Below are positions 18,798 through 28,064 of a stretch of DNA of 64,000 nucleotides, piece after piece. The stretch's first letter is position 1. Every line of letters begins with the position of its first letter. This DNA comes from a bacterium. Lineage in GTDB: Bacteria > Planctomycetota > Planctomycetia > Pirellulales > Pirellulaceae. The notes below the pieces were generated by a model that saw only the letters and a program-made list of their open reading frames with translations, searched no databases and had not been told where the DNA came from. A program made the position numbers and the translations under genes. The DNA lies in contig WGNR01000008.1 in assembly GCA_016124445.1 (NCBI GenBank), positions 42,394 through 106,393 on the forward strand, given 5' to 3'.

Positions 18798-20405
18798 TTA
18801 ACCGATTAGCTTTCGAAGTTCCGAAGTCAGATCGTCTGCCTTGACCCGCCATTGCTCCAGCGTGTCGCGGTGTCGGATCGTAACGGTCTGGTCCTGCATG
18901 CTCTGGCCATCGACCGTGATGCAGAACGGCGTACCTGCTTCGTCCTGACGACGATAACGGCGGCCGACAGCCCCTTTCTCGTCGTAAAAGACGTTCCAAT
19001 CCTTCTTCAAGCTGCGGTAGATATCCTTAGCCATCTCGGGCATGCCATCCTTCTTGACCAGCGGAAAGATGGACGCTTTAACCGGGGCGATCCGCGGATG
19101 AAACTTCATCACGACGCGGGTTTGCATATTCCCCTTGTCGTCAGGTGCTTCGTCCTCGGTATAGGCTTCGCACAGGAAAGCCAGTGTCGCTCGGTCAGCA
19201 CCCGCCGATGGTTCAATCACATGCGGCACGAAACGTTCTCCGGTGATGTCATCCCGATACGAAAGATCCTTGCCGCTACCGCGATGCTTCGGCTTGCCAT
19301 CTTCGTTCAGCTCGACCGTCATCGGCTTGGTATCTGGATCGAGCTTACCTTCCATGTGGCTTCGCAGGTCGAAATCGCCGCGGTGGGCAATCCCTTCCAA
19401 TTCGCCATATTCACCTTCCGGCAGGAACGGAAACGCATACTCGATGTCAGCCGTACCAATCGAATAGTGAGCCAATTCCTCCGGAGTGTGCTCGCGCAGG
19501 ATAAGTTTCTTCTCGTCCAATCCCATTTCCTGGTACCACTTGTAGCGGCGATCGCGCCAATACATGTACCACTTCTGCGATGAGTCAGGATGACAGAAGA
19601 ATTCGATCTCCATCTGCTCGAATTCACGCGAGCGGAAAGTAAAGTTCCGCGGCGTGATTTCGTTGCGGAAGCTCTTACCGACCTGGGCGATACCAAATGG
19701 AACCCGAACACGGCTGCTGTCGACCACGTTCTTGAAGTTGACGAAGATTCCCTGGGCAGTCTCCGGCCGCAGGAAAGCCGTATCAGCCTCGCCACCCAGC
19801 GCGCCGATCGTCGTTTTGAACATCAGGTTGAACTCACGTGGTTCGGTCAGCGTTCCCAGCGACTTGGCGTCGGGGGCGAGAACTTCCTCGAAGCTATCAA
19901 GGGTGGTCAGCGAAGTGAGCGGGCCATCCCATTTGAGTTCGTCCGCGTTCTTCGATCTCATTCCGAAAAACTTGAGTGCCTGGCGTTCAATGTCAACTTC
20001 CGGCGTTTCGGAATTGGAACCAGCGGTGGCGAAGATTTTCTTCCCTTTCGCTTCGACCCAGCGTCCCTTGATTTGGTCGTAGCGATAGCGGCCCTTCGAC
20101 TCGCGGCAGTCGACCATGTAATCATGAAACAGATCGTAGTGCCCGCTGCACTTCCAAACCTGGGGATGCATAATGATCGTGCAATCGAGCCCGGTCATTT
20201 CGAACGGACTGGGGGCACCTGGCAGTGTATCCAGGTCGTCGTGTCCGGTCACCATATCGCGCCACCAGGCATCCTTGATATTTCGCTTCAGTTCGACGCC
20301 CAAAGGGCCGTAGTCCCAAAATCCATTGATTCCTCCATAGATTTCGGATGACTGAAACAAGAAGCCTCGTCGCTTGCACAACGATACGAGCTTTTCCATT
20401 TCCAT
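18798..20405 (-). CDS. glyQS: Glycyl-tRNA synthetase (dimeric class II type)
   Basis: Charges tRNA-Gly. This is the single-chain alpha2 enzyme, not the alpha2beta2 type: the 535-residue product begins KLVSLCKRRGFLFQSSEIYGG, has GFWDYGPLGVELKRN, the class II motif 2 block SFRNEITPRNFTFRSREFEQMEIEFF and the motif 3 context IEPSAGADRATLAFL. The C-terminal anticodon-binding domain ends with the TVTIRHRDTLEQWRV segment. ATG codons at residues 1 and 3 are both possible starts. The alternating acidic insert between motifs 1 and 2 is in the family range. Confidence 0.95.
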   Translation of the reverse strand: MEMEKLVSLCKRRGFLFQSSEIYGGINGFWDYGPLGVELKRNIKDAWWRDMVTGHDDLDTLPGAPSPFEMTGLDCTIIMHPQVWKCSGHYDLFHDYMVDCRESKGRYRYDQIKGRWVEAKGKKIFATAGSNSETPEVDIERQALKFFGMRSKNADELKWDGPLTSLTTLDSFEEVLAPDAKSLGTLTEPREFNLMFKTTIGALGGEADTAFLRPETAQGIFVNFKNVVDSSRVRVPFGIAQVGKSFRNEITPRNFTFRSREFEQMEIEFFCHPDSSQKWYMYWRDRRYKWYQEMGLDEKKLILREHTPEELAHYSIGTADIEYAFPFLPEGEYGELEGIAHRGDFDLRSHMEGKLDPDTKPMTVELNEDGKPKHRGSGKDLSYRDDITGERFVPHVIEPSAGADRATLAFLCEAYTEDEAPDDKGNMQTRVVMKFHPRIAPVKASIFPLVKKDGMPEMAKDIYRSLKKDWNVFYDEKGAVGRRYRRQDEAGTPFCITVDGQSMQDQTVTIRHRDTLEQWRVKADDLTSELRKLIG

Positions 20406-20586
20406 GGCGTCGATTTCTTTGAACTGGGTGAGGGGCGTACGTTTGAGACGAATAAACCGCCTAGTTTACCGCAGAATCGCGGCTGGCGTCTACGTGGGTC
20501 GCGGCCGCATTTTGCTCGTCTAGAGTCGCAAAATTGCCTAAAATGTGGACAGCAAGGTAAGACGCAGGTTCGCTCAGGAAATGCCG

Positions 20587-21429
20587 ATGCTTCGGGAAGA
20601 GATCAACCCGTTCGAGTCGCCACAACATCAGGGAGCGATGTTCCAGCAGCCAGACGAGGAAGCTGACCGAGTCCGGTTCCAGGTGACTCAGAATGTCACG
20701 GTCTCGCCGGTTGACCCGCCAATCAGCATCTCACGTGGTCTGTTCTGGGCTCGATATCGTATCCCTATCGCGCTCGCTTGTATTCTCGGCGGGGTAATGC
20801 TCGTGGTCATTACTGTGATCGAAGCAAATCAGCCACGCTTCGATTTCAGCACTTACTTCCTAATCGTGGTGCTTTGCTTGCCAATCTTGTTGTTCTCGGT
20901 GAGTGACATGGTTGCCAGCCCTGACCTGGACCGTCCTTTGGCCAGGTGGCTTCGTCCTGCTGAAAAGCGATGTCGCGCGCAGACTTCAACTTGGATTGCT
21001 GCGCCGAGTTTCATGTTACTGGAAACAATCCCCGCGGCAGAGTTTCGCCCTACAATCAAAACGATTGTTGACGCAGGCTACCTGGGGATCAGTGACGACT
21101 GTCTATTTCTGGAAACAACAGAAGAATCGATCGAAATCCCGATTGAGTCCATCGCAGGATGCGATCTTGAAGTCCCCCAGGGCTTTCTGGCGAACTTCAA
21201 GCATGGTTCCGGACTGATTCATCTGATCGTTCAGTTTGAGGATGATTGTAAGAATTTCTACCTGCGTCCTGGCTACACGCGATGGTTAGCCTGGTCGCTC
21301 CGTTATCAGGTTCACGCTTCAATAAGCCTCCACGGCCAGATTCTGGAACTCTGCCGGAAGCGAAACCGCCTGCGTCCTTCAGAAGACGCAGTCGTCACCG
21401 CGACCATTAGCAACGAGTCGGTGGAATGA
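20587..21429 (+). CDS. NPFxSP membrane protein, paralogue 1 of 4
   Basis: First of four tandem related genes. The frame is open from a GTG at 20545, but the ATG at 20587 has AGGA seven bases upstream and places the motif NPFESP at residues 7-12, matching the other copies. After a polar N-tail come two TM helices (about 56-80 and 88-108). A soluble C-domain includes LETTEESIEIPIESIAGCDLEV and ends FYLRPGYTRWLAWSLRYQ...VTATI. Short NPFxSP/NPYxSP N-termini are frequent in planctomycete membrane proteins; their role is unknown. It overlaps the next gene by 4 bases. Confidence 0.8.
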   Translation: MLREEINPFESPQHQGAMFQQPDEEADRVRFQVTQNVTVSPVDPPISISRGLFWARYRIPIALACILGGVMLVVITVIEANQPRFDFSTYFLIVVLCLPILLFSVSDMVASPDLDRPLARWLRPAEKRCRAQTSTWIAAPSFMLLETIPAAEFRPTIKTIVDAGYLGISDDCLFLETTEESIEIPIESIAGCDLEVPQGFLANFKHGSGLIHLIVQFEDDCKNFYLRPGYTRWLAWSLRYQVHASISLHGQILELCRKRNRLRPSEDAVVTATISNESVE

Positions 21430-22292
21430 TGGCGCATCCTTATTCCAAAGAAAAGCCAACGCATGAGGATGAGGTCAACCCGTTTGAGTCGCCGCATCAA
21501 CTCGAGAAGATGCACAAGGATCTTGATCCGGAAGAGGAACAGTACCATTTCGAGGTGACCGCTAGTGCCGCCATCGAGCCAACAGCGTCTCCAATCGATT
21601 TCGAGCGGCTAGTCTATTGGGCTCGCCTAAAGTTCGCGATCGTGATTGCTTGGTTTTCTGCTGCTATTGCCTTCTTGCTCATTCTATCGAGCCAAGCGAA
21701 TCACCCCTTCTTGCATTTAGGGCTGTATTCACTGATTCCATTGATATTGATCCTGGCTCCCGTCCTAATCTTCTTTGTGCGTGTCTATCCCAACACAGCC
21801 ATCGACCGGCAGCTTGAACGATGGTTCTCTCAAGTGCGTCCTTTACATCGAAAATCATCCACATTCGTCGCGTCTCAGTATGTCTTTCTCGAGGAGTTAA
21901 CGGCAGAAAACCGTGCTCCTTCTTTGGATACAATCCAAGATATCGGGCGAATATCGATTGACCAGCACTCACTTACCCTGGAAACGACCCAAAGCTCGAT
22001 GGCGATCCCACTCGGAGCAGTCGGATGCTGCGAATTCATGGTTTTCGAGGCGTCAGGTGGGAATAAGATGGGGCTCATTAGACTGGAAATTGAGTTCAAC
22101 AGCCGGACAAAGGAAGTCTACTTCAGGCCAGGCTTGTCGCGTCTGTTACCATGGACGATGGACTACCAGCGCCGAAATACAGCCGGTCTGTTTTGCAAGA
22201 TCGTCGATTTATGTCTGCAGAATAATCCGGTCCGCCACACAGACCAATCGATCGTTACCGCAACCATTTACCACAGCCAGCCGGAGACATGA
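21426..22292 (+). CDS. NPFxSP membrane protein, paralogue 2 of 4
   Basis: 288 residues, starting in the ATGATG that overlaps the previous stop, so translation is probably coupled. NPFESP is at about 18-23. Two TM helices (about 70-90 and 98-118) are followed by a C-domain clearly related to paralogue 1: FVASQYVFLEELTAENR..., LETTQSSMAIPLGAVGCCEF, then YFRPGLSRLLPWTMDYQRR and the ending IVTATIYHS against VVTATISNE. This pair is the closest in the operon and probably the most recent duplication. Confidence 0.8.
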   Translation: MMAHPYSKEKPTHEDEVNPFESPHQLEKMHKDLDPEEEQYHFEVTASAAIEPTASPIDFERLVYWARLKFAIVIAWFSAAIAFLLILSSQANHPFLHLGLYSLIPLILILAPVLIFFVRVYPNTAIDRQLERWFSQVRPLHRKSSTFVASQYVFLEELTAENRAPSLDTIQDIGRISIDQHSLTLETTQSSMAIPLGAVGCCEFMVFEASGGNKMGLIRLEIEFNSRTKEVYFRPGLSRLLPWTMDYQRRNTAGLFCKIVDLCLQNNPVRHTDQSIVTATIYHSQPET

Positions 22293-23137
22293 TGGCGGAC
22301 AGTTCCAACCCCTTTGCTTCGCCAAAAGCCGATAGCGAGTCGAGCCTTTCCAAACAGTCGCGTTCTGCCGAAATGGATTGGCCGACGGAAGCGGCCGAGG
22401 TCGCGGTCTTCCAAGAGATCGAGCCACCTTTGGGCCAATCGATGGAAGAAAGCGTTGCCGGTGCAAGGCGACACGTTATGTACTTCGTAATCGGAAGCAG
22501 CCTGGCGACCTTCCTGCCGTTCGCGCTCGTGCTCCCGCTTATCTTCTTTTCATCTTCCAACTTGGTTCCGTTGGTCGGTGCAGTGATCCCCCAACTGATA
22601 CCGCTCGTTCTTCCTGCGGCCCTTTTTCTCGGCATCTCGGTCCACTGGCAAGCGAAAGAAGACGTTCTGCCCTACCTTGGTTTGCGAAACCTGCTTAAGA
22701 AAAGACGAGCCTCGGGCCTTCCATCGGTTCATTCGCCGAACTCCCAACTTGTCGCCATTACCCCCCGTCAAGGGTGGTCGCTTCCGCTTGCCGAGCAGGT
22801 TCAGCAATACGCGATCATGATGATCGATCCGTATGCTTCGCGCATCGTGCTGGAAGGTTTTGACCAACGTGTCTGGATCCCTGGCAAAGCAATTCTCAAC
22901 TGTGCTGTCGATCATTTTACCGTTAGCAAACGAGAGGTTTGGATCGTTGCACTGACGGTGAAAACCGAAAGAGGTCCGCATGAACTTTGCCTGAAGATTG
23001 GCAATGCCGAACAAATCTGGCAGTCCAATAGCAAACGTCAGGCAGAAGCGGAAAAATATTGGAATCGAATCCAATTGTTAACCAAGACCTTCTCGATCGA
23101 CGCCAATTCTTTCCGCATTGAAGCCAAAATCGAATGA
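22289..23137 (+). CDS. NPFxSP membrane protein, paralogue 3 of 4
   Basis: 282 residues, again beginning inside the ATGATG overlap with the preceding stop. MMADSSNPFASPKAD places the motif at 7-12. Two strong hydrophobic segments (about 67-90 and 95-115) are followed by a C-domain with a distinct version of the shared fold: MIDPYASRIVLEGFDQRVWIPGKAILNC, then TERGPHELCLKIG. It resembles paralogue 4 (NPFASPKAD, IVLECEFRRYRIPRASLLAC, KDGPYEFCL) more than 1 and 2. Function unknown. Confidence 0.8.
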   Translation: MMADSSNPFASPKADSESSLSKQSRSAEMDWPTEAAEVAVFQEIEPPLGQSMEESVAGARRHVMYFVIGSSLATFLPFALVLPLIFFSSSNLVPLVGAVIPQLIPLVLPAALFLGISVHWQAKEDVLPYLGLRNLLKKRRASGLPSVHSPNSQLVAITPRQGWSLPLAEQVQQYAIMMIDPYASRIVLEGFDQRVWIPGKAILNCAVDHFTVSKREVWIVALTVKTERGPHELCLKIGNAEQIWQSNSKRQAEAEKYWNRIQLLTKTFSIDANSFRIEAKIE

Positions 23138-23922
23138 CGACCGACTCGACCAATCCGTTTGCTTCGCCAAAAGCCGACGTCGAAGCGACCTCTGTACCGG
23201 AAGCGGATCAAGTCTATCCGCTTCAAGCGACTGCGATGGCGAATATCGAGGAGGTGCCTGAGCCCTATGCAGGCACGGTTCGTACGTTAGGTGCAAGATT
23301 CTTCAATGGCCTGATCTACGTAACCGTTGTTTTCGCGGTCGTCGTCACGTTTTATATGCTTATCATTTACGGCCCCGAGATGATGAACCTGGGCGGGTAT
23401 GCGTCGGTGGCATTGATCATCGGCTCGATCGCTGTGCAGTATGGTCTGTTTCAGGTCATCCACGTCTTACTGAAAGACCGCTGGTGGGAGGCAGTAGCGC
23501 GGAGGCGATTCCTCGACCGACCTTCAGCCTGGGTCGATAGCCATTCGTACCGCAGCCAATACGTCACGTTGACGTCGACCCAGCCTAAGGCGATGTCCTC
23601 GTTTCAGCTCGGTTCCAACGAGGCCGAGATTCTGGACGTCGGCCTGATGGAACTCGACCAGACCGCCGGCCAAATTGTTTTGGAATGCGAATTCCGCCGC
23701 TATCGTATTCCCCGAGCGTCCCTTCTGGCGTGCAACCTTCAGCAGATTACGCTTGGCACACCCTGGACTCCGGTCGTAAGGCTTGTCTGCCAGACGAAGG
23801 ACGGCCCGTACGAGTTTTGCTTGCTGCCAAGCGAAACCGATCCCTTGAAGGTCTTCACCATGCGAAACCGAAAGAAGCGGGCCGAGCTTCTGGTCCTGGA
23901 GATACTTGGCCTGCCCAGCTAG
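23134..23922 (+). CDS. NPFxSP membrane protein, paralogue 4 of 4
   Basis: 262 residues. MTTDSTNPFASPKAD starts in a 4-base overlap with paralogue 3. Two or three hydrophobic segments lie at about 55-80 and 88-115. The soluble C-domain has LDQTAGQIVLECEFRRYRIPRASLLACNL and QTKDGPYEFCLLPSETDP, parallel to paralogue 3. The stop codon TAG is the second half of a palindromic CTAG whose complement is the stop of the converging DUF839 gene. No terminator is visible at this junction, so read-through from either side would give antisense RNA. Confidence 0.8.
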   Translation: MTTDSTNPFASPKADVEATSVPEADQVYPLQATAMANIEEVPEPYAGTVRTLGARFFNGLIYVTVVFAVVVTFYMLIIYGPEMMNLGGYASVALIIGSIAVQYGLFQVIHVLLKDRWWEAVARRRFLDRPSAWVDSHSYRSQYVTLTSTQPKAMSSFQLGSNEAEILDVGLMELDQTAGQIVLECEFRRYRIPRASLLACNLQQITLGTPWTPVVRLVCQTKDGPYEFCLLPSETDPLKVFTMRNRKKRAELLVLEILGLPS

Positions 23923-25310
23923 ACCAAAAAGTCTTCCCAGGGCCCGGTAATCGCAAACGTTATCCCAGGCGTCTGAATGTTGACGAACAACCACTTGCCG
24001 TCAGGGCTGAAGGTCGAGCCGGCCCATTCTTTGTCGACGTAGCTTCCCTTGATCCCGTTGCGTTCGCCTTTGAGAACGATGTTGTTTTCGGCGAACGTTC
24101 TCAAATGGCCATCTTTCGTGAGGGCCAACAAACGCTGCGGAAGCGGGGCTTCGCCAGCGTAGTCATTGTCTTCGCACAGGATCAAGCCGCCTGAGGGGCT
24201 CGCGCACAGATTGTCTGGCATGTTGAGGATGCGTTTGTCCTTCGATTCGTACAACAGCGTGACCGTTTCCTGCTGCGGATCATACTGCCAAATCTGCCCT
24301 GCCTTGGCCGCTCCGCCGTCGGTGGCGTCGAAGTAGATCAAGTCGTTGCCGTACCAGCAACCTTCCAATCGCGAGAAGGTCGAACCGCCCTGCTTCTTAC
24401 CCTGCTGGTAGACCGTCTCGACTTTGGTATCGGAGTTGGTCGTTTCGAGTGTCGGATTGGCAATCCGATGCCAGCGAACCGGGTAGCTTGATCCATTGTC
24501 AAAGGCGCCTTGTAGGTCATCCTGGCCGATGACCTCAGCCATTTCGAGAACGCCCCCTTCGGCCAGTCTGCCGGGCTGATTGGGGCGATACCGATAGAAG
24601 CCGGCACTGCCCTGATCTTCGGTCAGATAGACATAGCCGGTCTTGCGATCAATGGCGACCGCCTCGTGGACAAATCTTCCCATCTCTTTAATCGGCTCGG
24701 CCGTGGCAACACCTTCCGACGGTACTTCAAACACCCAGCCATGTTGCCGTTGGAAATGAGCCAGCTTGTTGCCATCTTCCGTACCCGCATCCGATTCTTC
24801 GCAGGTAAGCCAACTGCCCCACGGCGTGACACCGCCGGCGCAATTGCGAACCGTACCGGAAATTGCCCCGTAGCTGGTCATCCATTTGCTGCTGAGCGTA
24901 TCGAAAACCAACTGGGTGCAACCACCGCTCGCAGATGGATCGTAAGGGCTTCCTTCTTTGAATTTGAACGGTTGGCCTGGTTTGCCAAGTTCGTGATTCC
25001 GAGTCAGCAGCAGCAAGTGATTCGCTTTGGAAATGACCCCCATGCCATCGTGAGCAGTCGGAGTTGGCTGGCCGTCGGCCATTTGATCGCCGGTCCAGCC
25101 ATAAGAGATGTAACGAAAGCCTTCCGGCAGTTTCAACAGCGGCAACCCAGTGGTTTCGTCCTGGACCGGGACTAGCGGTGTGGCCTGCTTGAAAGTTTCG
25201 CCCAGAGCCGTTCGCTGACTGAAGGTCGTCAGGGCGGTTCCGATGGCAAATGCACCAAAGACAGAGAAAGTATCGCTAAGAAACTCGCGGCGGGACTTGG
25301 AATCAGCCAT
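23919..25310 (-). CDS. Tat-exported DUF839 protein (PhoX-like phosphatase family)
   Basis: A 463-residue exported protein. The start MADSKSRREFLSDTFSVFGAFAIGTAL is a twin-arginine (SRREFL) signal. The body matches DUF839 (PF05787), which includes the calcium/iron phosphatase PhoX: NHELGKPGQPF, the family block CAGGVTPWGSWLTCEESDAG with its metal-ligand cysteine and Glu, VHEAVAIDRKTGYVYLTEDQG, and NLCASPSGGLILCEDN. It lacks the size of classical PhoX (~600 residues), so the activity could be a phosphatase or another esterase of the propeller family. It probably acts in the periplasm or paryphoplasm. Confidence 0.85.
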   Translation of the reverse strand: MADSKSRREFLSDTFSVFGAFAIGTALTTFSQRTALGETFKQATPLVPVQDETTGLPLLKLPEGFRYISYGWTGDQMADGQPTPTAHDGMGVISKANHLLLLTRNHELGKPGQPFKFKEGSPYDPSASGGCTQLVFDTLSSKWMTSYGAISGTVRNCAGGVTPWGSWLTCEESDAGTEDGNKLAHFQRQHGWVFEVPSEGVATAEPIKEMGRFVHEAVAIDRKTGYVYLTEDQGSAGFYRYRPNQPGRLAEGGVLEMAEVIGQDDLQGAFDNGSSYPVRWHRIANPTLETTNSDTKVETVYQQGKKQGGSTFSRLEGCWYGNDLIYFDATDGGAAKAGQIWQYDPQQETVTLLYESKDKRILNMPDNLCASPSGGLILCEDNDYAGEAPLPQRLLALTKDGHLRTFAENNIVLKGERNGIKGSYVDKEWAGSTFSPDGKWLFVNIQTPGITFAITGPWEDFLV

Positions 25311-25497
25311 GGATAGTATCTGTGGGAAGCTGGCAGGAAATGAGAGAACCTAATCCCGCAACTTACCGAAGTAAACTTCGCACTGACAAGACGCTTAACC
25401 GTAATTTTGCCGAATCGCCCTGGCTTCGACGAGGGTTCCCCCCGGACGAGCGTTTCCGCAAAGCCTACCAAATAGAAATGACGGCTAATTCAGTAAA

Positions 25498-26466
25498 TTA
25501 GAAGTTGGGCGTCGGAGGTCGATATTTCGACAGATCGATCGTCTTGAACCAGTCGATCGTCCTTTTAAGACCTTCTTCCAGTTCCGTCGTTGGATCGAAC
25601 GCAAGGTGTTTGCGGGCCAGTGTGATATCGGGCTGGCGCTGCTTGGGATCGTCGGCCGGTAACTCGGTATAGATGATCTTCGATTTGGAATCCGACAACT
25701 TGATCACCAGTTCGGCAAGCTGCTTGATGGTGAACTCGTGTGGATTCCCAATGTTGATCGGTCCGACCTGCTCGGAAGCCATCATGCTGATGATCCCATC
25801 GACAAGATCATCGCGATAGCAAAACGAGCGTGACTGCGAACCATCGCCATAGATGGTGATCGGCTCGCCGGTAAAGGCCTGGCGGATGAAATTAGAAATG
25901 ACGCGGCCGTCGTACGGGTGCATCCTTGGACCGTATGTATTGAAAATTCGCACGATCCGCACCTGAACGTGATTCATGCGATGGTAGTCCATGCAAAGCG
26001 TTTCAGCGGCCCGTTTGCCTTCATCGTAACAAGCACGGATACCGAGCGTGTTGACGCTTCCGCGGTAGGTCTCTGGCTGCGGATGGATTTCTGGGTCGCC
26101 GTAAATTTCGCTGGTCGAAGCGAAGAAGTAACGTGCCCGGCAGCGTTTGGCCATGCCCAGCAAGTTGATCGACCCCATGACTGACGTCTTCATCGTCTTG
26201 ATCGGGTTGAACTGGTAATGTCCGGGCGCGGCGGGACAAGCCAGGTTGTAGATTTCATCCACTTCCAGCCAGACAGGATGAATAATATCGTGACGAATGA
26301 CCTCGAAGTTGGGCTTGTTCAGCAGGTGAATAATGTTCGACTTCTGACTGGTGAAGAAGTTATCGACGCAGATCACGTCGTGCCCCTGTTCTACCAGTCT
26401 CTCGCACAAGTGCGAGCCGAGAAAACCTGCGCCGCCAGCCACCAGAATTCGTTTGATGTGAGACAT
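25498..26466 (-). CDS. UDP-glucuronate decarboxylase (UDP-xylose synthase) type SDR epimerase
   Basis: Extended short-chain dehydrogenase converting UDP-glucuronate to UDP-xylose. The 322-residue product has the NAD-binding [17 protein letters not shown], the UXS-typical [29 protein letters not shown], the catalytic [11 protein letters not shown] and Y-x-x-x-K in ACYDEGKR, and the [21 protein letters not shown] block. All are hallmarks of UXS rather than of dTDP-glucose dehydratases. It lies 47 bases downstream of UDP-glucose dehydrogenase on the same strand; together they perform UDP-glucose to UDP-glucuronate to UDP-xylose, supplying pentose for surface polysaccharide. Confidence 0.92.
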   Translation of the reverse strand: MSHIKRILVAGGAGFLGSHLCERLVEQGHDVICVDNFFTSQKSNIIHLLNKPNFEVIRHDIIHPVWLEVDEIYNLACPAAPGHYQFNPIKTMKTSVMGSINLLGMAKRCRARYFFASTSEIYGDPEIHPQPETYRGSVNTLGIRACYDEGKRAAETLCMDYHRMNHVQVRIVRIFNTYGPRMHPYDGRVISNFIRQAFTGEPITIYGDGSQSRSFCYRDDLVDGIISMMASEQVGPINIGNPHEFTIKQLAELVIKLSDSKSKIIYTELPADDPKQRQPDITLARKHLAFDPTTELEEGLKRTIDWFKTIDLSKYRPPTPNF

Positions 26467-26513
26467 ACTCTTCAGGTCATCCTGTTCAGTTGCATTGCAT
26501 GATTTGCTGCCAA

Positions 26514-27839
26514 CTATCGATCCGACGCTCCAACAGGTCGACGGCCAACCGAGAAATAGGTAAAGCCAAATCTCTCCATCGTGCCCAGGTCAAACAGATT
26601 TCGCCCGTCGAAAATGGTCGGCGTCTTCATCTTTTCTTTCAGTCTTTTGAAGTCGGGCGTTCGGTATTCGTTCCACTCGGTATTGATCGCCAGACAATCC
26701 GCCCCTTCGATCGCGACCATTTCGCTTTTGCAGTAGCTCTGAATCTTGTCGCCGAAAAGCTGCTTGACGTTATCCATCGCTTCCGGGTCATGGATATGAA
26801 TTTTCGCGCCTTTGTCGACCAGGTAACTAAGTAGCTCCAACGAAGGTGCTTCACGGATATCGTCCGTTTTAGGCTTGAAAGCCAGCCCCCAGACGGCAAA
26901 AGTCTTCCCAGCTACATCGCCGCCATAAAACGTATCGATCTTGCGGACTAAAGATGCCCGCTGGCTTACATTGACTTCATCGACCGCCCTCATAATCAGC
27001 GGCTCAAGTTCCAACGTCTCGGCCAGCGAGGCCAATGCACGAACGTCTTTGGGGAAACAACTGCCGCCGTAACCCAGACCAGGAAACAGGAACTGGAAAC
27101 CAATCCGCTGGTCGTGCCCCATACCAATGCGGACGTCATTGATATCGGCCCCAACCTTTTCGCTCAGATTGGCGATTTCATTGATGAAGCTGATCTTGGT
27201 GGCCAGCAAGGCATTCGCAGCGTACTTGGTCAGTTCCGAGCTTTCAGGGCTCATAAAAATAATCGGCTTGCCGGTTCGCACCAGCGGAGCATGCAATGCC
27301 TGCAAGATTTCTTCAGCCTGCTTGTTCCGCACCCCACAGACAACCCGGTCTGGGTACATGAAGTCGGAAATCGCTGAACCTTCTTTGAGGAATTCGGGGT
27401 TGCTGGCCGTATTGCACTCGCGTCCGCAAAGCTTCTTCAGCATGTCGAACACCTTGCCATTGGTGCCAACCGGGACGGTACTCTTGACGACAACCAGTGC
27501 ATCTTCTCGAAGATGAGGAGCGATATCTTCGACCACTTTCCATACGGCTGAAAGATCGGCCGCGCCACTGTCAGACTGCGGCGTCCCGACCGCAATGTAG
27601 ACGACATCGGCGTCCGGGATCACTTCGGCGGCCTTGGTCGTAAAATGCAGGCGGCCTTCCTCGTGGTTGCGAACAACCAACTCAGACAAGCCTGGCTCGT
27701 AAATCGGGATGATCCCCTTCTTCAGGCCTTCGACTTTGACCTCGTTAACATCGATGCAGGTAACTTCGTTGCCCAGATCGGAGAAACAGGTTCCGGTAAC
27801 GAGTCCAACGTAACCTGTCCCAATGACTGCTAATTTCAT
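26514..27839 (-). CDS. ugd: UDP-glucose 6-dehydrogenase
   Basis: NAD-dependent four-electron oxidation of UDP-glucose to UDP-glucuronate. The 441-residue product has the N-terminal Rossmann motif [14 protein letters not shown], the [14 protein letters not shown] loop, [17 protein letters not shown], the [13 protein letters not shown] segment, and the catalytic Cys in [15 protein letters not shown]. The C-terminal half has [23 protein letters not shown]. Length is typical for the TuaD/RkpK type. First gene of the two-gene UDP-xylose unit. Confidence 0.95.
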   Translation of the reverse strand: MKLAVIGTGYVGLVTGTCFSDLGNEVTCIDVNEVKVEGLKKGIIPIYEPGLSELVVRNHEEGRLHFTTKAAEVIPDADVVYIAVGTPQSDSGAADLSAVWKVVEDIAPHLREDALVVVKSTVPVGTNGKVFDMLKKLCGRECNTASNPEFLKEGSAISDFMYPDRVVCGVRNKQAEEILQALHAPLVRTGKPIIFMSPESSELTKYAANALLATKISFINEIANLSEKVGADINDVRIGMGHDQRIGFQFLFPGLGYGGSCFPKDVRALASLAETLELEPLIMRAVDEVNVSQRASLVRKIDTFYGGDVAGKTFAVWGLAFKPKTDDIREAPSLELLSYLVDKGAKIHIHDPEAMDNVKQLFGDKIQSYCKSEMVAIEGADCLAINTEWNEYRTPDFKRLKEKMKTPTIFDGRNLFDLGTMERFGFTYFSVGRRPVGASDR

Positions 27840-28064
27840 CTATTCTTTCCCTGCAGCAAAACTAAGCAATCGGTTGATCGCGTTAGTTTACCTACAATCT
27901 GCGGTTGAAAATAGGTGAACCCCAAACCAGTCGATCAGGCCGAAATAATGGTTCTTGGCCGCCTATAGGGAAATATTCTTCCGAAATGGCGGGATGTATG
28001 TGAAAATCGGGCGAAAACCTCCAATCCCCTGCTCGTCTCACCTCATCCTACCTGATCAAACTTT

